A DNA stretch of 64,000 bases from Aminobacter anthyllidis (GTDB taxonomy: Bacteria; Pseudomonadota; Alphaproteobacteria; Rhizobiales; Rhizobiaceae): assembly GCF_018555685.1 (NCBI RefSeq), contig NZ_JAFLWW010000010.1, positions 124,001-188,000 of the forward strand, in the 5' to 3' direction. The notes under the pieces are model-generated. The model saw only the letters and a program-made list of their open reading frames with translations. It ran no database searches and had not been told where the DNA came from. Of this stretch, positions 36,308 to 45,610 are shown one piece after another (position 1 is the stretch's first letter; each line of letters begins with the position of its first letter). Position numbers and translations under genes: made by a program.

Positions 36308-37348
36308 ATGACACGACTTCACACCCTTCTCGCGGCTGGCGTTGCCGGCCTCGCGACGACCCTTGTCGCCGCGCCGGCGCTCGCCCAGGGCAAGACCCTG
36401 ACCATCTCCTGGTGGGGCTTCAACGGTGACAAGCTCGACGAGTACATCGTCAAGCCGTTCAAGGAGAAGTGCGGCTGCGAGATCGTGTTCGAGACCGGCA
36501 ACAACGCCGACCGCCTCAACAAGATCAAGATCCGCAACGGCGAAGGCGTCGACGTCGCCTACTTCACCGACGCCTATTCGCAGATCGGCATCAAGGAAGG
36601 CCTGTTCCAGCCGATCGACAAGTCGAAGGTGCCGAACCTCGAAGGCCTCTACGATCTCGCCAAGGCACCGCAGGGCGAGTTCGGTCCGGCCTACACGATC
36701 GGCCGCGTCGGCGTGATCTATGACACCGCCAAGGTCAAGGCGCCGGTCACCTCCTGGAACGACCTGTGGAAGGAAGATTTCAAGGCGTCGCTGTCGCTGC
36801 CGGGCATCACCACCACCGCCGGCCCGATGGCCGTGATGATCGCCGGCACCCATGCCGGCGTCGATCCCTTCACCGATACCGACGGTGCCTTCAAGGCGAT
36901 CGAGGCGCTGAAGCCGAATGTCGTCAAGAACTACAACACCGGCTCCGAGCTGGTGAACCTGTTCTCGACCGGCGAGATTTCGGCCTCTGTCGCCCAGGAC
37001 TTCACGCTCGCCCAGATCCAGGCCGCCGTGCCGACCGCTGCCTGGGCCAACCTCTCGGACGGCGCCATCGCCACGCTGAACACCATCAACATCCCCAAGG
37101 GCGCTGCCAACGTCGAACTCGCGCACGAGTTCATCAACTTCGTACTGTCCCAGGAAGTGCAGCAGAAGACCGCCGAGAACGGCGTCGATGCGCCGGTCGT
37201 CAAGGCCGTCACACTGACGCCCGAGCAGGCCAAGCTGTGGACCTACGGCGCCGACATGATCGCCTCGCTCAAGCAGGTCGATTACGAGAAGCTCAATGCG
37301 GCCAAGACCGACTGGGTTGATCGCTGGAATGAAGTGTTCGGCATGTAA
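36308..37348 (+). CDS. periplasmic binding protein of polyamine-type ABC importer (PotD-like)
   Basis: A 346-residue SBP_bac_8-type protein with a signal peptide ending AAPALAQ at about residue 26. The mature protein begins KTLTISWWGFNGDKLDEYIV, typical of the PotD group. The acidic polyamine-binding residues cannot be confirmed by eye, so the ligand is open; the downstream nucleobase enzymes suggest a nucleoside-like or other nitrogen compound. It is the first gene of the operon and is followed by two terminator-like hairpins. Confidence 0.88.
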   Translation: MTRLHTLLAAGVAGLATTLVAAPALAQGKTLTISWWGFNGDKLDEYIVKPFKEKCGCEIVFETGNNADRLNKIKIRNGEGVDVAYFTDAYSQIGIKEGLFQPIDKSKVPNLEGLYDLAKAPQGEFGPAYTIGRVGVIYDTAKVKAPVTSWNDLWKEDFKASLSLPGITTTAGPMAVMIAGTHAGVDPFTDTDGAFKAIEALKPNVVKNYNTGSELVNLFSTGEISASVAQDFTLAQIQAAVPTAAWANLSDGAIATLNTINIPKGAANVELAHEFINFVLSQEVQQKTAENGVDAPVVKAVTLTPEQAKLWTYGADMIASLKQVDYEKLNAAKTDWVDRWNEVFGM

Positions 37349-37357
37349 CTGCGATTG

Positions 37358-37384
37358 GGGCGGGAAGGCATGGCTTTCCCGCCC
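37358..37384 (+). promoter_or_regulatory. intercistronic hairpin after PotD-like gene
   Basis: GGGCGGGAA and TTCCCGCCC form a 9-bp stem around a 9-base loop, 10 bases after the stop codon. It probably protects the binding-protein transcript. Confidence 0.55.
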
Positions 37385-37393
37385 GCCATTGTG

Positions 37394-37420
37394 TGCCTGG
37401 GGCCACGCCCCAGGCATTTT
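37394..37420 (+). terminator. rho-independent attenuator between binding protein and permease genes
   Basis: TGCCTGGGGC and GCCCCAGGCA form a perfect 10-bp stem with a CAC loop, followed directly by TTTTATTG. A true terminator at this place would let only part of the transcripts reach the permease genes. Confidence 0.7.
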
Positions 37421-37539
37421 ATTGCCGCTGTCACAGCCCTTGCGGCATTCTGCGCCTTTCGCGGCCGCCCGATGAAGGGTAGCACGCCGCAACAAGATGT
37501 CCCGGACGCCATCTGTCCGCGGAAACTGGAAGAGATTTC

Positions 37540-38367
37540 ATGTTGAAACGCTTTGCCGGATGGTGGCTCGCAGGGCCGGCTACACTGGCCGTATTGGTGT
37601 TTTTGGTGCTGCCGGTCGCGGCCACCATCGCCACGACCTTCGGCGAGGACGGCGGCATCTTCGCGCCCTACATCGCCTTCTTCAACAGCGGCTTCCGCCG
37701 CACCGTGCTTTGGCGCACCATCGAGATATCGCTGGCGACCACCGCCATCTCGCTCGTCGTCGGCTTCCTCACCGCCTATGTCGTGTCGAAGTCGCCGGGC
37801 AAGCTGAAGAGCCTCTTGATCATTGCCGCGGTGTTTCCGCTGCTGACGGGCGTCGTCGTCCGCTCCTTCGCCTGGCTGATCATCCTCGGCAAGAACGGCA
37901 TCCTCAACAACTTCCTGGTCGGCATCGGCGCCATCAGCGAGCCGCTGTCGATGCTCTACACCCAAGGCTCGGTCATCGTCGCCATGGTCTACCTGTTCGT
38001 GCCACTGATGATCCTGACGCTTGTCGGCGTGCTGGAGAACATTCCTGACGACGTCGTCCAGGCCTCGTCGTCGCTTGGCGCCACGCCGGCTGCCACGTTC
38101 CGGCAGGTCATCCTGCCGCTGGCCGTGCCCGGCCTCATCGTCGGCGCGGTGCTCGTCTTCACCGGTTCGTTCACCGCTTATGCCACGCCGCAGCTGCTCG
38201 GCGGCGAGCGCCAGATGGTGATGGGCACGCTGATGTACCAGCGCGCCATGGTGTCGTTCGACTGGGTCGGCGCATCGACAATCGCAGCAATCATGGTGGT
38301 GATCACTGTCGCCGTCGTTCTTGCCATGAGCCGCGTTGCGCGGCGTCTCAACCCGATGGCGACATGA
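37540..38367 (+). CDS. polyamine-type ABC transporter permease (PotB-like)
   Basis: A 275-residue permease with six predicted helices. The EAA loop, ASSSLGATPAATFRQVILPL, lies at about residues 175-195 and matches the PotB class. A GGAAGAG ribosome binding site precedes ATG 37540. It begins 191 bases after the binding-protein gene, beyond the two hairpins, and overlaps the next permease by ATGA. Confidence 0.92.
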   Translation: MLKRFAGWWLAGPATLAVLVFLVLPVAATIATTFGEDGGIFAPYIAFFNSGFRRTVLWRTIEISLATTAISLVVGFLTAYVVSKSPGKLKSLLIIAAVFPLLTGVVVRSFAWLIILGKNGILNNFLVGIGAISEPLSMLYTQGSVIVAMVYLFVPLMILTLVGVLENIPDDVVQASSSLGATPAATFRQVILPLAVPGLIVGAVLVFTGSFTAYATPQLLGGERQMVMGTLMYQRAMVSFDWVGASTIAAIMVVITVAVVLAMSRVARRLNPMAT

Positions 38368-39155
38368 TGACCAGCCGCATCCACCCCCTGCTGATCCTGT
38401 TTACCGTCCTGGTCTATATCTTTCTGATGGGGCCGCTGATCATCGTGCTTGGCGCGTCGGTCAGCGACACCACCTACCTGACCTTCCCGCCGCAAGGCCT
38501 GACGCTGCGCTGGTTCGAGAACATCTTCGCGATCAGCGCCTTCAAGCGCACCATCATAACCTCCCTGGAGCTGGCCTTCCTGGCCACCGGACTGGCGCTG
38601 CTGATCGGCATCCCGGCGGCCTATGCCATCAACCGCTACCGCATCAAGCTGCCAACCTGGCTGTCGACGGTATTCGTGCTGCCGATCCTGGTGCCCGAGA
38701 TCGTGCTCGGCTTCTCGCTGCTCAAGTCGGTGGCCGTGGGCATGGACACGCCGATCTTCTTGACGCTGCTTGTCGGCCACATGCTGCTGGTGCTGCCCTA
38801 TTGCGTGCGCGTCGTCTCGGCCAGCTTGGCGTCGTTCGACTTCTCGATCGAGGAAGCCGCCGTCAGCCTGGGCAGCCCGCCGGTGAAAACCTTCTTCACC
38901 ATCGTCCTGCCCAATGTCCGCTCGGGTGTGATCGCGGCCTTCATCCTGGCCTTCATCACCTCGATCAACGACGTGTCGACGTCGCTGTTCCTCACCGGTC
39001 CTGGCGTCTCGACGCTGCCGATCCAGATCCTCGCCCATGTCGAGCAGTTCTTCGATCCGACGATCGCGTCGGTCTCGGTGCTGCTGATGCTGCTGACCGT
39101 CGCAGTCATGGCCATCGTCGAGCGCACGCTCGGCCTCACCTTCCTTGCGAAGTAG
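38364..39155 (+). CDS. polyamine-type ABC transporter permease (PotC-like)
   Basis: A 263-residue partner permease with six helices and the EAA loop EEAAVSLGSPPVKTFFTIVL at about residues 162-181. The ATG overlaps the PotB-like stop (ATGA; a second ATG follows directly). Six bases separate it from the ATPase gene. Confidence 0.92.
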   Translation: MMTSRIHPLLILFTVLVYIFLMGPLIIVLGASVSDTTYLTFPPQGLTLRWFENIFAISAFKRTIITSLELAFLATGLALLIGIPAAYAINRYRIKLPTWLSTVFVLPILVPEIVLGFSLLKSVAVGMDTPIFLTLLVGHMLLVLPYCVRVVSASLASFDFSIEEAAVSLGSPPVKTFFTIVLPNVRSGVIAAFILAFITSINDVSTSLFLTGPGVSTLPIQILAHVEQFFDPTIASVSVLLMLLTVAVMAIVERTLGLTFLAK

Positions 39156-39161
39156 AACCAT

Positions 39162-40223
39162 ATGACCCAGGCACTTACCGTCCAAAACCTCACCGCCCAC
39201 TACGGCGCCACCAAGGTGCTGGAGGACCTGTCGCTGTCGGTTGGCAAAGGCGAGCTCGTCTCGCTGCTCGGCGCCTCGGGCTGCGGCAAGACAACGACGC
39301 TGCGGCTCATTGCCGGCTTCCTCGAGCCGACCTCGGGCTCGATCCGCCTCGGCGACAAGGACCTGACGCGGCTGCCGGCCTACAAGCGCGACATCGGTCT
39401 GGTGTTCCAGAACTATGCGCTGTTCCCGCATCTTTCCGTGCTCGACAATGTCGGCTTCGGCCTAAAGCAGCGCGGCATAGCCCCTGCCGAGCGTGAGAAG
39501 CGCGCGAAAGCGATGCTCGAACGCGTCGGCCTGTCGCCGCTCGCCGATCGCCTGCCGGGCGCGCTGTCGGGCGGCCAGAAGCAGCGCGTGGCGCTGGCGC
39601 GTGCACTGGTCATCGAGCCGCCGCTTTTGATGTTCGATGAGCCGCTGTCCAATCTCGACGCCAAGCTGCGCGTCGACATGCGTGTCGAGATCCGCCAGCT
39701 GCAGCGCGCCAATGGCACCACTTCGGTCTACGTCACCCATGACCAGGAAGAGGCGTTTTCGATCTCCGACCGCGTCGCCATCATGAATGCCGGCCGCATC
39801 ATGCAGTTCGACACGCCCGAGATGTTGTACCAGCGCCCGGCCAACGCGTTTGTCGCCCGCTTCGTCGGCTTCGAGAACCTGGTGCCGATGAAGGTGTCGG
39901 CGCGCGACGGCGAGACCGTGACCGCAACGACGCCAGACGGGTCGCAGCTGAAGCTGTCGCAGGAGCGTTTCGGCGCGATCCCCGATGCGTTCGTGCTGGC
40001 TGCGCGTGCGGATGGCCTGGCCGTCAGCACCGATCCCAAAGCCGAAGGCATTCCGGCGACGCTCGGCCTCAGGACCTATCTCGGCCGCGCCTACCAGTAC
40101 CAGAGCGATACGGCGGCAGGCATGCTGATCGCCAATGGCGCGCTGTCGAGCCCGCTCGAACCGGGCAGCGCCGCCAAGCTGATGCCGGTGCCCGACCAGT
40201 GCTGCGTGCTGCAGCCGGAGTAG
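39162..40223 (+). CDS. polyamine-type ABC transporter ATP-binding protein (PotA-like)
   Basis: A 353-residue ATPase with Walker A GASGCGKTT (residues 37-45), signature LSGGQKQR near 133, Walker B LMFDEPLSNLD near 153, and a C-terminal TOBE-type domain from about residue 235 (FVARFVGFENLVPMKV onward), as in PotA and other CUT1-like ATPases. It completes a full importer with the three preceding genes. A repeat element directly follows. Confidence 0.94.
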   Translation: MTQALTVQNLTAHYGATKVLEDLSLSVGKGELVSLLGASGCGKTTTLRLIAGFLEPTSGSIRLGDKDLTRLPAYKRDIGLVFQNYALFPHLSVLDNVGFGLKQRGIAPAEREKRAKAMLERVGLSPLADRLPGALSGGQKQRVALARALVIEPPLLMFDEPLSNLDAKLRVDMRVEIRQLQRANGTTSVYVTHDQEEAFSISDRVAIMNAGRIMQFDTPEMLYQRPANAFVARFVGFENLVPMKVSARDGETVTATTPDGSQLKLSQERFGAIPDAFVLAARADGLAVSTDPKAEGIPATLGLRTYLGRAYQYQSDTAAGMLIANGALSSPLEPGSAAKLMPVPDQCCVLQPE

Positions 40224-40237
40224 TTATGCGCTCGGGT

Positions 40238-40372
40238 ACCCCCACCCCTTACCCCTCCCCACAAGGGGCAGGGGGAGTTGCCGGCGACTGGCACCAATCG
40301 TCAACGAGCGTGGTGGCAACGGCGGTGAAACTGTTCCCCTCCCCCTTGTGGGGAGGGGCTAGGGGTGGGGGT
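40238..40372. repeat. inverted C/G-rich intergenic repeat element
   Basis: The left arm at 40238-40275 (core CCCCTCCCCACAAGGGG) is inverted as the right arm at 40336-40372, with a 60-base spacer. It is the same family as the element at 7558-7654 but has longer arms. It lies in the spacer between the ATPase gene and the amidohydrolase gene and could form a large hairpin in the transcript. Confidence 0.8.
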
Positions 40373-40401
40373 AGAACGGGCTCGAACTTGGAGGCTGGCG
40401 C

Positions 40402-41724
40402 ATGTCGGTAGTCATCACCAACGCCACCGTCCTGCCCTGCACCGAAGACATGCCTGTCATCGGCAAGGGCTGGATCCATGTCGAGGGCGACGTCATCAAG
40501 GCCGTAGGCTCTGGCGATGCGCCAGTAATTGACGGCGCCGAGCAGGTCGATGCCGGCGGTGATCTCGTCATGCCCGGCATGGTCAACCCGCATTGCCATA
40601 TGGCAATGACTTTGTTCCGCGGCCTCGGCGAAGACGTCGACGACCGGCTCTACCGCTACATCCTTCCGCTGGAGCGCAAGTTCGTTCGGCCCGAGGCGGT
40701 GCGCGCCGGCACGGCACTTGCAGCGCTCGAACTGATCGAAGGCGGCGTCACCACGGTTGCCGACATGTATTATTTCGAAACCGAGGTGGCCCGCGTGGTT
40801 GCTCAGGCCGGCATCCGTGGCGTGCTCGGCCAAACCATCGCCGACTTCGATCCGCCGGATCATAAGAACGCCGACGAAGGTTTTGCGCTGACCGAGGCGC
40901 TGGTCGCCGAGTTCGCGGGCCATGCGCGCGTCATTCCGTCGATTGCGCCGCACGCGCCTTATTCGACCGGCATGGCAACGATGGAACGCATCGCCCGCTG
41001 GTCCGAAGATCACCCTGACGTGCCCGTGCAGATGCATCTCGCCGAGAGCGACGCCGAGATGGAGTGGGCCCAAAAAACCCACGGCATGCGTCCGGTCGAG
41101 GTTGTCGAGAAAGCCGGCCTGCTGCGCAAGGGCCTGATCTGCGCCCACTGCCTGCATGTCGACGCAACCGACATTGAGCGCATGGCCCATGCCCAGGTCT
41201 GCGTCGCCCACAATGCCCGCTCCAACGGCAAGGCCGGGCGGGGCATCGCGCCCGTAGAGGCGATGCGCAAGGCCGGCATCCCGGTCGGCATCTCGACCGA
41301 TGGCGCGATGAGCGGCAACACGCTCGACTTGTTCTCGCAGTTCGCGCCGGTGTCGATGTTCGCAAAGCTGCTCGGCCACAGCCGCAAGCCGATGGCCTCG
41401 GTCGACGTCGTGCGCATGGCCACCCGCGATGGCGCCAAGGTGCTGGGACTGGACGCCAAGGTCGGCTCGCTCGAAGCGGGCAAGCAGGCCGACGTCATCC
41501 GCGTCAGCCTGTCGTCGCCGCGCCAGCAGCCGGTCTACGACATCTATTCGACGCTGGTCTTCGCCACCCTGCCGACCGACGTGCGCGACGTCATGGTGGG
41601 CGGCGACTGGCTGATGCGCGACCGCGAGGTCTTGAGCCTCGAACGCAAGAAGGTACTGCGCGACGCGCTGCAGGTGGCGCAGAGCTTCAAGGCAGAGATG
41701 GCCCGTATCGATGCTGCTGGCTAG
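40402..41724 (+). CDS. amidohydrolase / deaminase (MtaD-SsnA-TrzA family)
   Basis: A 440-residue metal-dependent hydrolase. Ligands are visible as the HxH in NPHCHMAM (about residues 62-66), His in HLAESDAEM, His in CAHCLH, and the catalytic Asp in ISTDGAMSGN. The group includes S-adenosylhomocysteine/methylthioadenosine deaminase, guanine deaminase-like and triazine hydrolases, so a nucleobase- or nucleoside-like substrate is likely. GGAGG precedes ATG 40402. It follows the PotA-like gene and precedes an M20 hydrolase in the same direction. Confidence 0.87.
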   Translation: MSVVITNATVLPCTEDMPVIGKGWIHVEGDVIKAVGSGDAPVIDGAEQVDAGGDLVMPGMVNPHCHMAMTLFRGLGEDVDDRLYRYILPLERKFVRPEAVRAGTALAALELIEGGVTTVADMYYFETEVARVVAQAGIRGVLGQTIADFDPPDHKNADEGFALTEALVAEFAGHARVIPSIAPHAPYSTGMATMERIARWSEDHPDVPVQMHLAESDAEMEWAQKTHGMRPVEVVEKAGLLRKGLICAHCLHVDATDIERMAHAQVCVAHNARSNGKAGRGIAPVEAMRKAGIPVGISTDGAMSGNTLDLFSQFAPVSMFAKLLGHSRKPMASVDVVRMATRDGAKVLGLDAKVGSLEAGKQADVIRVSLSSPRQQPVYDIYSTLVFATLPTDVRDVMVGGDWLMRDREVLSLERKKVLRDALQVAQSFKAEMARIDAAG

Positions 41725-41798
41725 AGCAATTCCAGGAAAACTGTGACGCGGGTTTCCGTCCGGAATTGCATCAAGATACGATAGAGAAGGACAAAGTC

Positions 41799-43208
41799 AT
41801 GAACAGATCAGAAGCCTCGGCACGCCTCGAAGAGGTGCTTGCCAATGTCGACGCCAACATCGACGGCAGCCTGGAGCGCCTGTTCGACCTGATCCGCATT
41901 CCCTCTGTTTCCACCGATCCGGCGCATGCCGCCGACTGCAAGCGCGCCGCCGAATGGCTGACGAAGGAGCTTGGGCAGCTCGGCTTCGACGCGTCGGTGC
42001 GCCCGACCGCGCGCCACCCGATGGTGGTCGGCCATGACCGCACGGGGCAGGGGCCGCACGTTCTGTTCTACGGCCACTACGATGTCCAGCCGGTCGACCC
42101 GCTGGCGCTGTGGCACTCCGATCCGTTCGAGCCCAAGCTGGTGCCGCAGCCCGACGGCGAGACCCATATCGTTGCCCGTGGCGCCTCCGACGACAAGGGC
42201 CAGCTGCTCACCTTCGTCGAGGCGTGCCGCGCCTGGAAGGCCGTCACCGGCAGCCTGCCGATCCAGGTCTCGGTGCTGCTTGAGGGCGAGGAGGAGATTT
42301 CGAGCCCGAGCCTGCCACCCTTCCTCGACACGACGGGCGCCGAGCTCAAGGCCGACGTCGTGCTGGTCTGCGACACCGACATGTGGGATGCCGAGACGCC
42401 TGCGGTGACCACCATGCTGCGCGGCGTGCTGAAGGAGGAGATCGTCATCTCCTGCTCCAACCGCGACTTGCATTCGGGCATCTACGGCAACGCCGCGCGC
42501 AACCCGCTGCAGGTGCTGTCCGACATCGTTTCGAGCCTGCGTACGCCTGACGGCGGCGTCGCCGTCGAAGGCTTTTACGACGGCGTGCGCGAATTGCCGG
42601 AGGCGATCAAGGCGCAGTGGCAGCGCCTGCCTTTCGACGACAAGGGTTTCCTGGGCGACATTGGCCTCTCGATCCCCGCCGGCGAAAACGGCCGTTCCGT
42701 GCTCGAACAGGTCTGGGCGCGCCCGAGTTGCGAGATCCACGGCATCATCGGCGGCTACACCGAAGAGGGCTTCAAGACCGTCATCCCGGCCAAGGCGCAA
42801 TCCAAGATCTCGTTCCGTCTCGTCGCCGGCCAGGATCCCCAGAAGATTCGCGAGGCCTTCCACGCCCATGTCCGCGCCCGCATTCCCGCCGATTGCTCGG
42901 TCGAGTTCATCGACCACGGCGCCAGTGCCGCGACCGTGATGCCCATCGACGGCGATTTTCTCACCAAGGCGCTCAGTGCGCTGACCGAGGAATGGCAGCG
43001 CGAGGCGGCCGTTGCCGGCAGCGGCGGCTCGATCCCGATCGTCTCCGCCTTCAAGGAAAAGCTCGGCATGGATTCGCTGCTGATCGGCTTCGCCCGCTTC
43101 GACAACCGCATCCACAGCCCGAACGAAAAGTACGACCTGACAAGCTTCCGCAAAGGCATCCGCTCCTGGGCCCGCATCCTGGCGGCGTTTGCGGAAGACA
43201 AGGGCTGA
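41799..43208 (+). CDS. M20-family dipeptidase/deacylase
   Basis: A 469-residue zinc hydrolase of the M20 family. Metal and catalytic sites appear as LFYGHYDVQPVD (His and the following Asp), ARGASDDKGQL, and the Glu pair in LLEGEEEISSPS. A dimerisation domain separates the two halves of the catalytic domain. ATG 41799 has AAGGA at good spacing. M20 enzymes of this length remove amino acids or N-acyl/carbamoyl groups; the substrate here is unknown. It is cotranscribed with or follows the amidohydrolase, and it ends just before a MITE-like repeat. Confidence 0.87.
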   Translation: MNRSEASARLEEVLANVDANIDGSLERLFDLIRIPSVSTDPAHAADCKRAAEWLTKELGQLGFDASVRPTARHPMVVGHDRTGQGPHVLFYGHYDVQPVDPLALWHSDPFEPKLVPQPDGETHIVARGASDDKGQLLTFVEACRAWKAVTGSLPIQVSVLLEGEEEISSPSLPPFLDTTGAELKADVVLVCDTDMWDAETPAVTTMLRGVLKEEIVISCSNRDLHSGIYGNAARNPLQVLSDIVSSLRTPDGGVAVEGFYDGVRELPEAIKAQWQRLPFDDKGFLGDIGLSIPAGENGRSVLEQVWARPSCEIHGIIGGYTEEGFKTVIPAKAQSKISFRLVAGQDPQKIREAFHAHVRARIPADCSVEFIDHGASAATVMPIDGDFLTKALSALTEEWQREAAVAGSGGSIPIVSAFKEKLGMDSLLIGFARFDNRIHSPNEKYDLTSFRKGIRSWARILAAFAEDKG

Positions 43209-43219
43209 GGTGGTTGGCG

Positions 43220-43566
43220 GGTGCGTCCTTCGAGGCTCGCCCGCCGATGGTTTTCGCGACTGGATGGAGGTTTAGCGGGCTCGCACCTCAGGATGAGGGG
43301 CGGCGGCGCCGCCGATTTCGCGGACTTGGTTGTTCTCTAGCTTGGTTGTCCGCTGGTTCGACGGAGAGGGGGCTTTCGAGCGAAACCGTATCAGCAGCCC
43401 TCATGGTGAGCCTGTCGAACCACGAGGGCGCCAGGCACAATCTTCGGCACCGGCGCCAAGTCCCTCATGGTTCGACAGGCTCACCATGAGGGTTTTTTGG
43501 GGAGATCGCACCCACTGTCCTCATCCTGAGGTGCTCGCCCAACGGGCGAGCCTCGAAGGACGCACC
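43220..43566. repeat. 347-bp nested inverted repeat (MITE-like)
   Basis: The ends at 43220-43243 and 43543-43566 are perfect 24-bp inverted repeats. Inside, 43283-43298 pairs with 43519-43534, and 43398-43428 pairs with 43462-43492 with one mismatch. There is no coding capacity. The arrangement is that of a non-autonomous repeat or of successive insertions, and it fills the whole spacer between two converging genes. Confidence 0.8.
43462..43498 (+). terminator. hairpin with T-run inside the repeat
   Basis: CCCTCATGG and CCATGAGGG pair around a 13-base loop and are followed by TTTTTT. It can terminate transcription of the M20 gene from the left. Confidence 0.55.
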
Positions 43567-43578
43567 TAAAGCTTCGCC

Positions 43579-45453
43579 CTACCAGACCACCTTGTGGCTT
43601 TCGCCCGTTTGCACGTTGACGAACCCTTGCGGCACGGCATCCGTCGGCGCCACCAGCACCCAGCGCCAGGGCGCGCAGGTCAGCGTGGCGAACTGCAGGC
43701 GCTCGGGGAAGCCGGGGAACCAGCGCGGCGAGAATGTCGGCTCGTAGAGCCAGTCGATCTTGTTGGCCTCGGCGTAGAGCTTTTCCATCTCGGCATCGAG
43801 CGCTTCGGCCGGGCGGTTGGTCATGAGACCACCGACCTCGTAATGCACGTCGGCCACCACCTTGCCCCCGGTGACCAAAGCCCAGCCGCCCTGATTTTCG
43901 GAGATGCGGTTGACCACTTCGGCCATGGCGGCGTCGGACGAGCCGACGACCCAGATGTTGTGCTGGTCGTGCGCCACCGTGCAGCCCACCGCCGTGTCGG
44001 GCGTCTTCGGGCCGCAGCCAAGCCAGAACATCTTGGCCACCCGGCCCTTGCCCGAGTAGCGGTCGACGACGGCGAACTTGGTGATGTTGCGGTCGCTGTC
44101 GCGCTGCACCTCGCCATCCGCCACCGGCAACTCGGTGGTGATGAAATTGTCGTCCCAGTGGAACGGGCGCAGCAGGGCCGCCTGCATCGTCTCGCGGCCC
44201 GGTTCGGCGGCAATCGCGAAGTCCCCGGCCGTCAGCTTGCGGCCGACATTGACCGTCTTGGTCGCCCAGTCGGGCCAGTCGATATCAGGCAGGTGACCGG
44301 TGAAAGTCTTGCCTTCGGAAACCTGCTCGCCGTCGGCCCAGACCTCCGCGATCGACACGCTCGCTGCCTTGTCGAGCAGCACCATGTCGGCGAAGCGGCC
44401 GGGCGCGATGGAACCGACGAAGGGCGTCAGCCGCATGTGCCGCGCCGGGTTGATCGACACGCACTGGTAGGCGATTTCGGGCGAAAGCCCGCTTTCGATG
44501 GCGAGCCGGACATTGTGGTCGGTCGCGCCCATCTTCAGCGTGTCGGAGGCGCTGCGGTCGTCGGTGGCGAACGCCACCTGGCTCCAGTCGCGCAGGCCGC
44601 GCTCAAGCAGGCCCTTGATGATGTCGGGCATCGAATGGGGGCGGATCTCGATGAAGATGCCGCGCCTGAGCTTGTCCCATGCTTCCTCGGGCGTCCAGGC
44701 CTCATGGTCGGAAGACAGGCCGGCGGCGGCGAAGGCATTGATCGAGGCCAGGTCGCGCAGGCCGGCGCCATGGCCTTCGACCACGCCGCGCTTCTCGAAG
44801 GTCGCCTGGATCATGCCCCAGAGCCGGCCGTAGGACGGGTTCTCGGGGTTCCAGACGGCAGGCCAGTCCATGACCTCGTCGAGGCCGGCGACCATCGTGC
44901 TTTCGCCAAGGAAGCCGACCTGCTCGGCATAGCCGAAATGGCCGCCGCCGCCTTCATAGGCCGTCGGCGGCACGGCCGAGCCGGGCAGCGGGAAGATCTT
45001 CATCGGCGAGCCGGCGCGGCGCGCCGTCAGCCAGAATTCGAGATTGTTGGGGCCGTTGACGTTGGAGAATTCGTGGCTCGCCTCGCAGGTCCAGGTGTTG
45101 CCACGCGGCATGACCAGCGCCGCCTCATGCTCTGGCGTCAGATGCGAGCTTTCGATGTGCTTGTGCACCTCGCCGAAGCCCGGCACGGCGGCCAGATGGG
45201 TGCGGTCGATTGTTTCGCGCGCGGTGCCCGGGAAGCTGCCGGCGGGGCCGACATAGGCGATGCGTCGGCCGCGGATCGCCACCTCGCAATCGTCCATCCA
45301 GGTGCCGGTGTGCACGTCGAGCACGCGGCCGAATTGGACGAGGCGATCGGCCTCGCGCTTGCCGAGTGCCGTCAGCACAAGGTCCTGCCGGATCAGGATT
45401 TCGTCGGCGGGTTCGATGAGGAGATCGGCGGGCAAGGGAGCTGTGTTGGTCAT
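43579..45453 (-). CDS. adenine deaminase family protein
   Basis: A 624-residue amidohydrolase related to bacterial adenine deaminase (Ade), which converts adenine to hypoxanthine with a bimetal centre. The HxH is in FGEVHKHIESSHL near residue 98. Other ligand regions are SSDHEAWTPEE, FATDDRSASD, and the cofactor-typical VAHDQHNIWVVG in the C-terminal domain. The length is slightly above the usual 570-600. ATG 45453 is supported by GAGG. It diverges from the nucleoside hydrolase gene. Confidence 0.88.
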   Translation of the reverse strand: MTNTAPLPADLLIEPADEILIRQDLVLTALGKREADRLVQFGRVLDVHTGTWMDDCEVAIRGRRIAYVGPAGSFPGTARETIDRTHLAAVPGFGEVHKHIESSHLTPEHEAALVMPRGNTWTCEASHEFSNVNGPNNLEFWLTARRAGSPMKIFPLPGSAVPPTAYEGGGGHFGYAEQVGFLGESTMVAGLDEVMDWPAVWNPENPSYGRLWGMIQATFEKRGVVEGHGAGLRDLASINAFAAAGLSSDHEAWTPEEAWDKLRRGIFIEIRPHSMPDIIKGLLERGLRDWSQVAFATDDRSASDTLKMGATDHNVRLAIESGLSPEIAYQCVSINPARHMRLTPFVGSIAPGRFADMVLLDKAASVSIAEVWADGEQVSEGKTFTGHLPDIDWPDWATKTVNVGRKLTAGDFAIAAEPGRETMQAALLRPFHWDDNFITTELPVADGEVQRDSDRNITKFAVVDRYSGKGRVAKMFWLGCGPKTPDTAVGCTVAHDQHNIWVVGSSDAAMAEVVNRISENQGGWALVTGGKVVADVHYEVGGLMTNRPAEALDAEMEKLYAEANKIDWLYEPTFSPRWFPGFPERLQFATLTCAPWRWVLVAPTDAVPQGFVNVQTGESHKVVW

Positions 45454-45610
45454 GGTGCCGCCTCTAATGCATCGTTGTCGAAATCGGAACCGGTTTTCGC
45501 TGTGCCAGCATACAGCGGTCGGGCGGCGCTGGGACAAGCATTTCGGCTTGATTCCCCCGTTGCGATGATGTGAAGCCAGTCGGACTTGATTTGGAATGAA
45601 AGGTCGCGGC

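Noticed and set aside
43220-43566. CRISPR array
   Set aside because: Repeats are inverted and nested, not regularly spaced direct repeats, and no cas gene is in the window.
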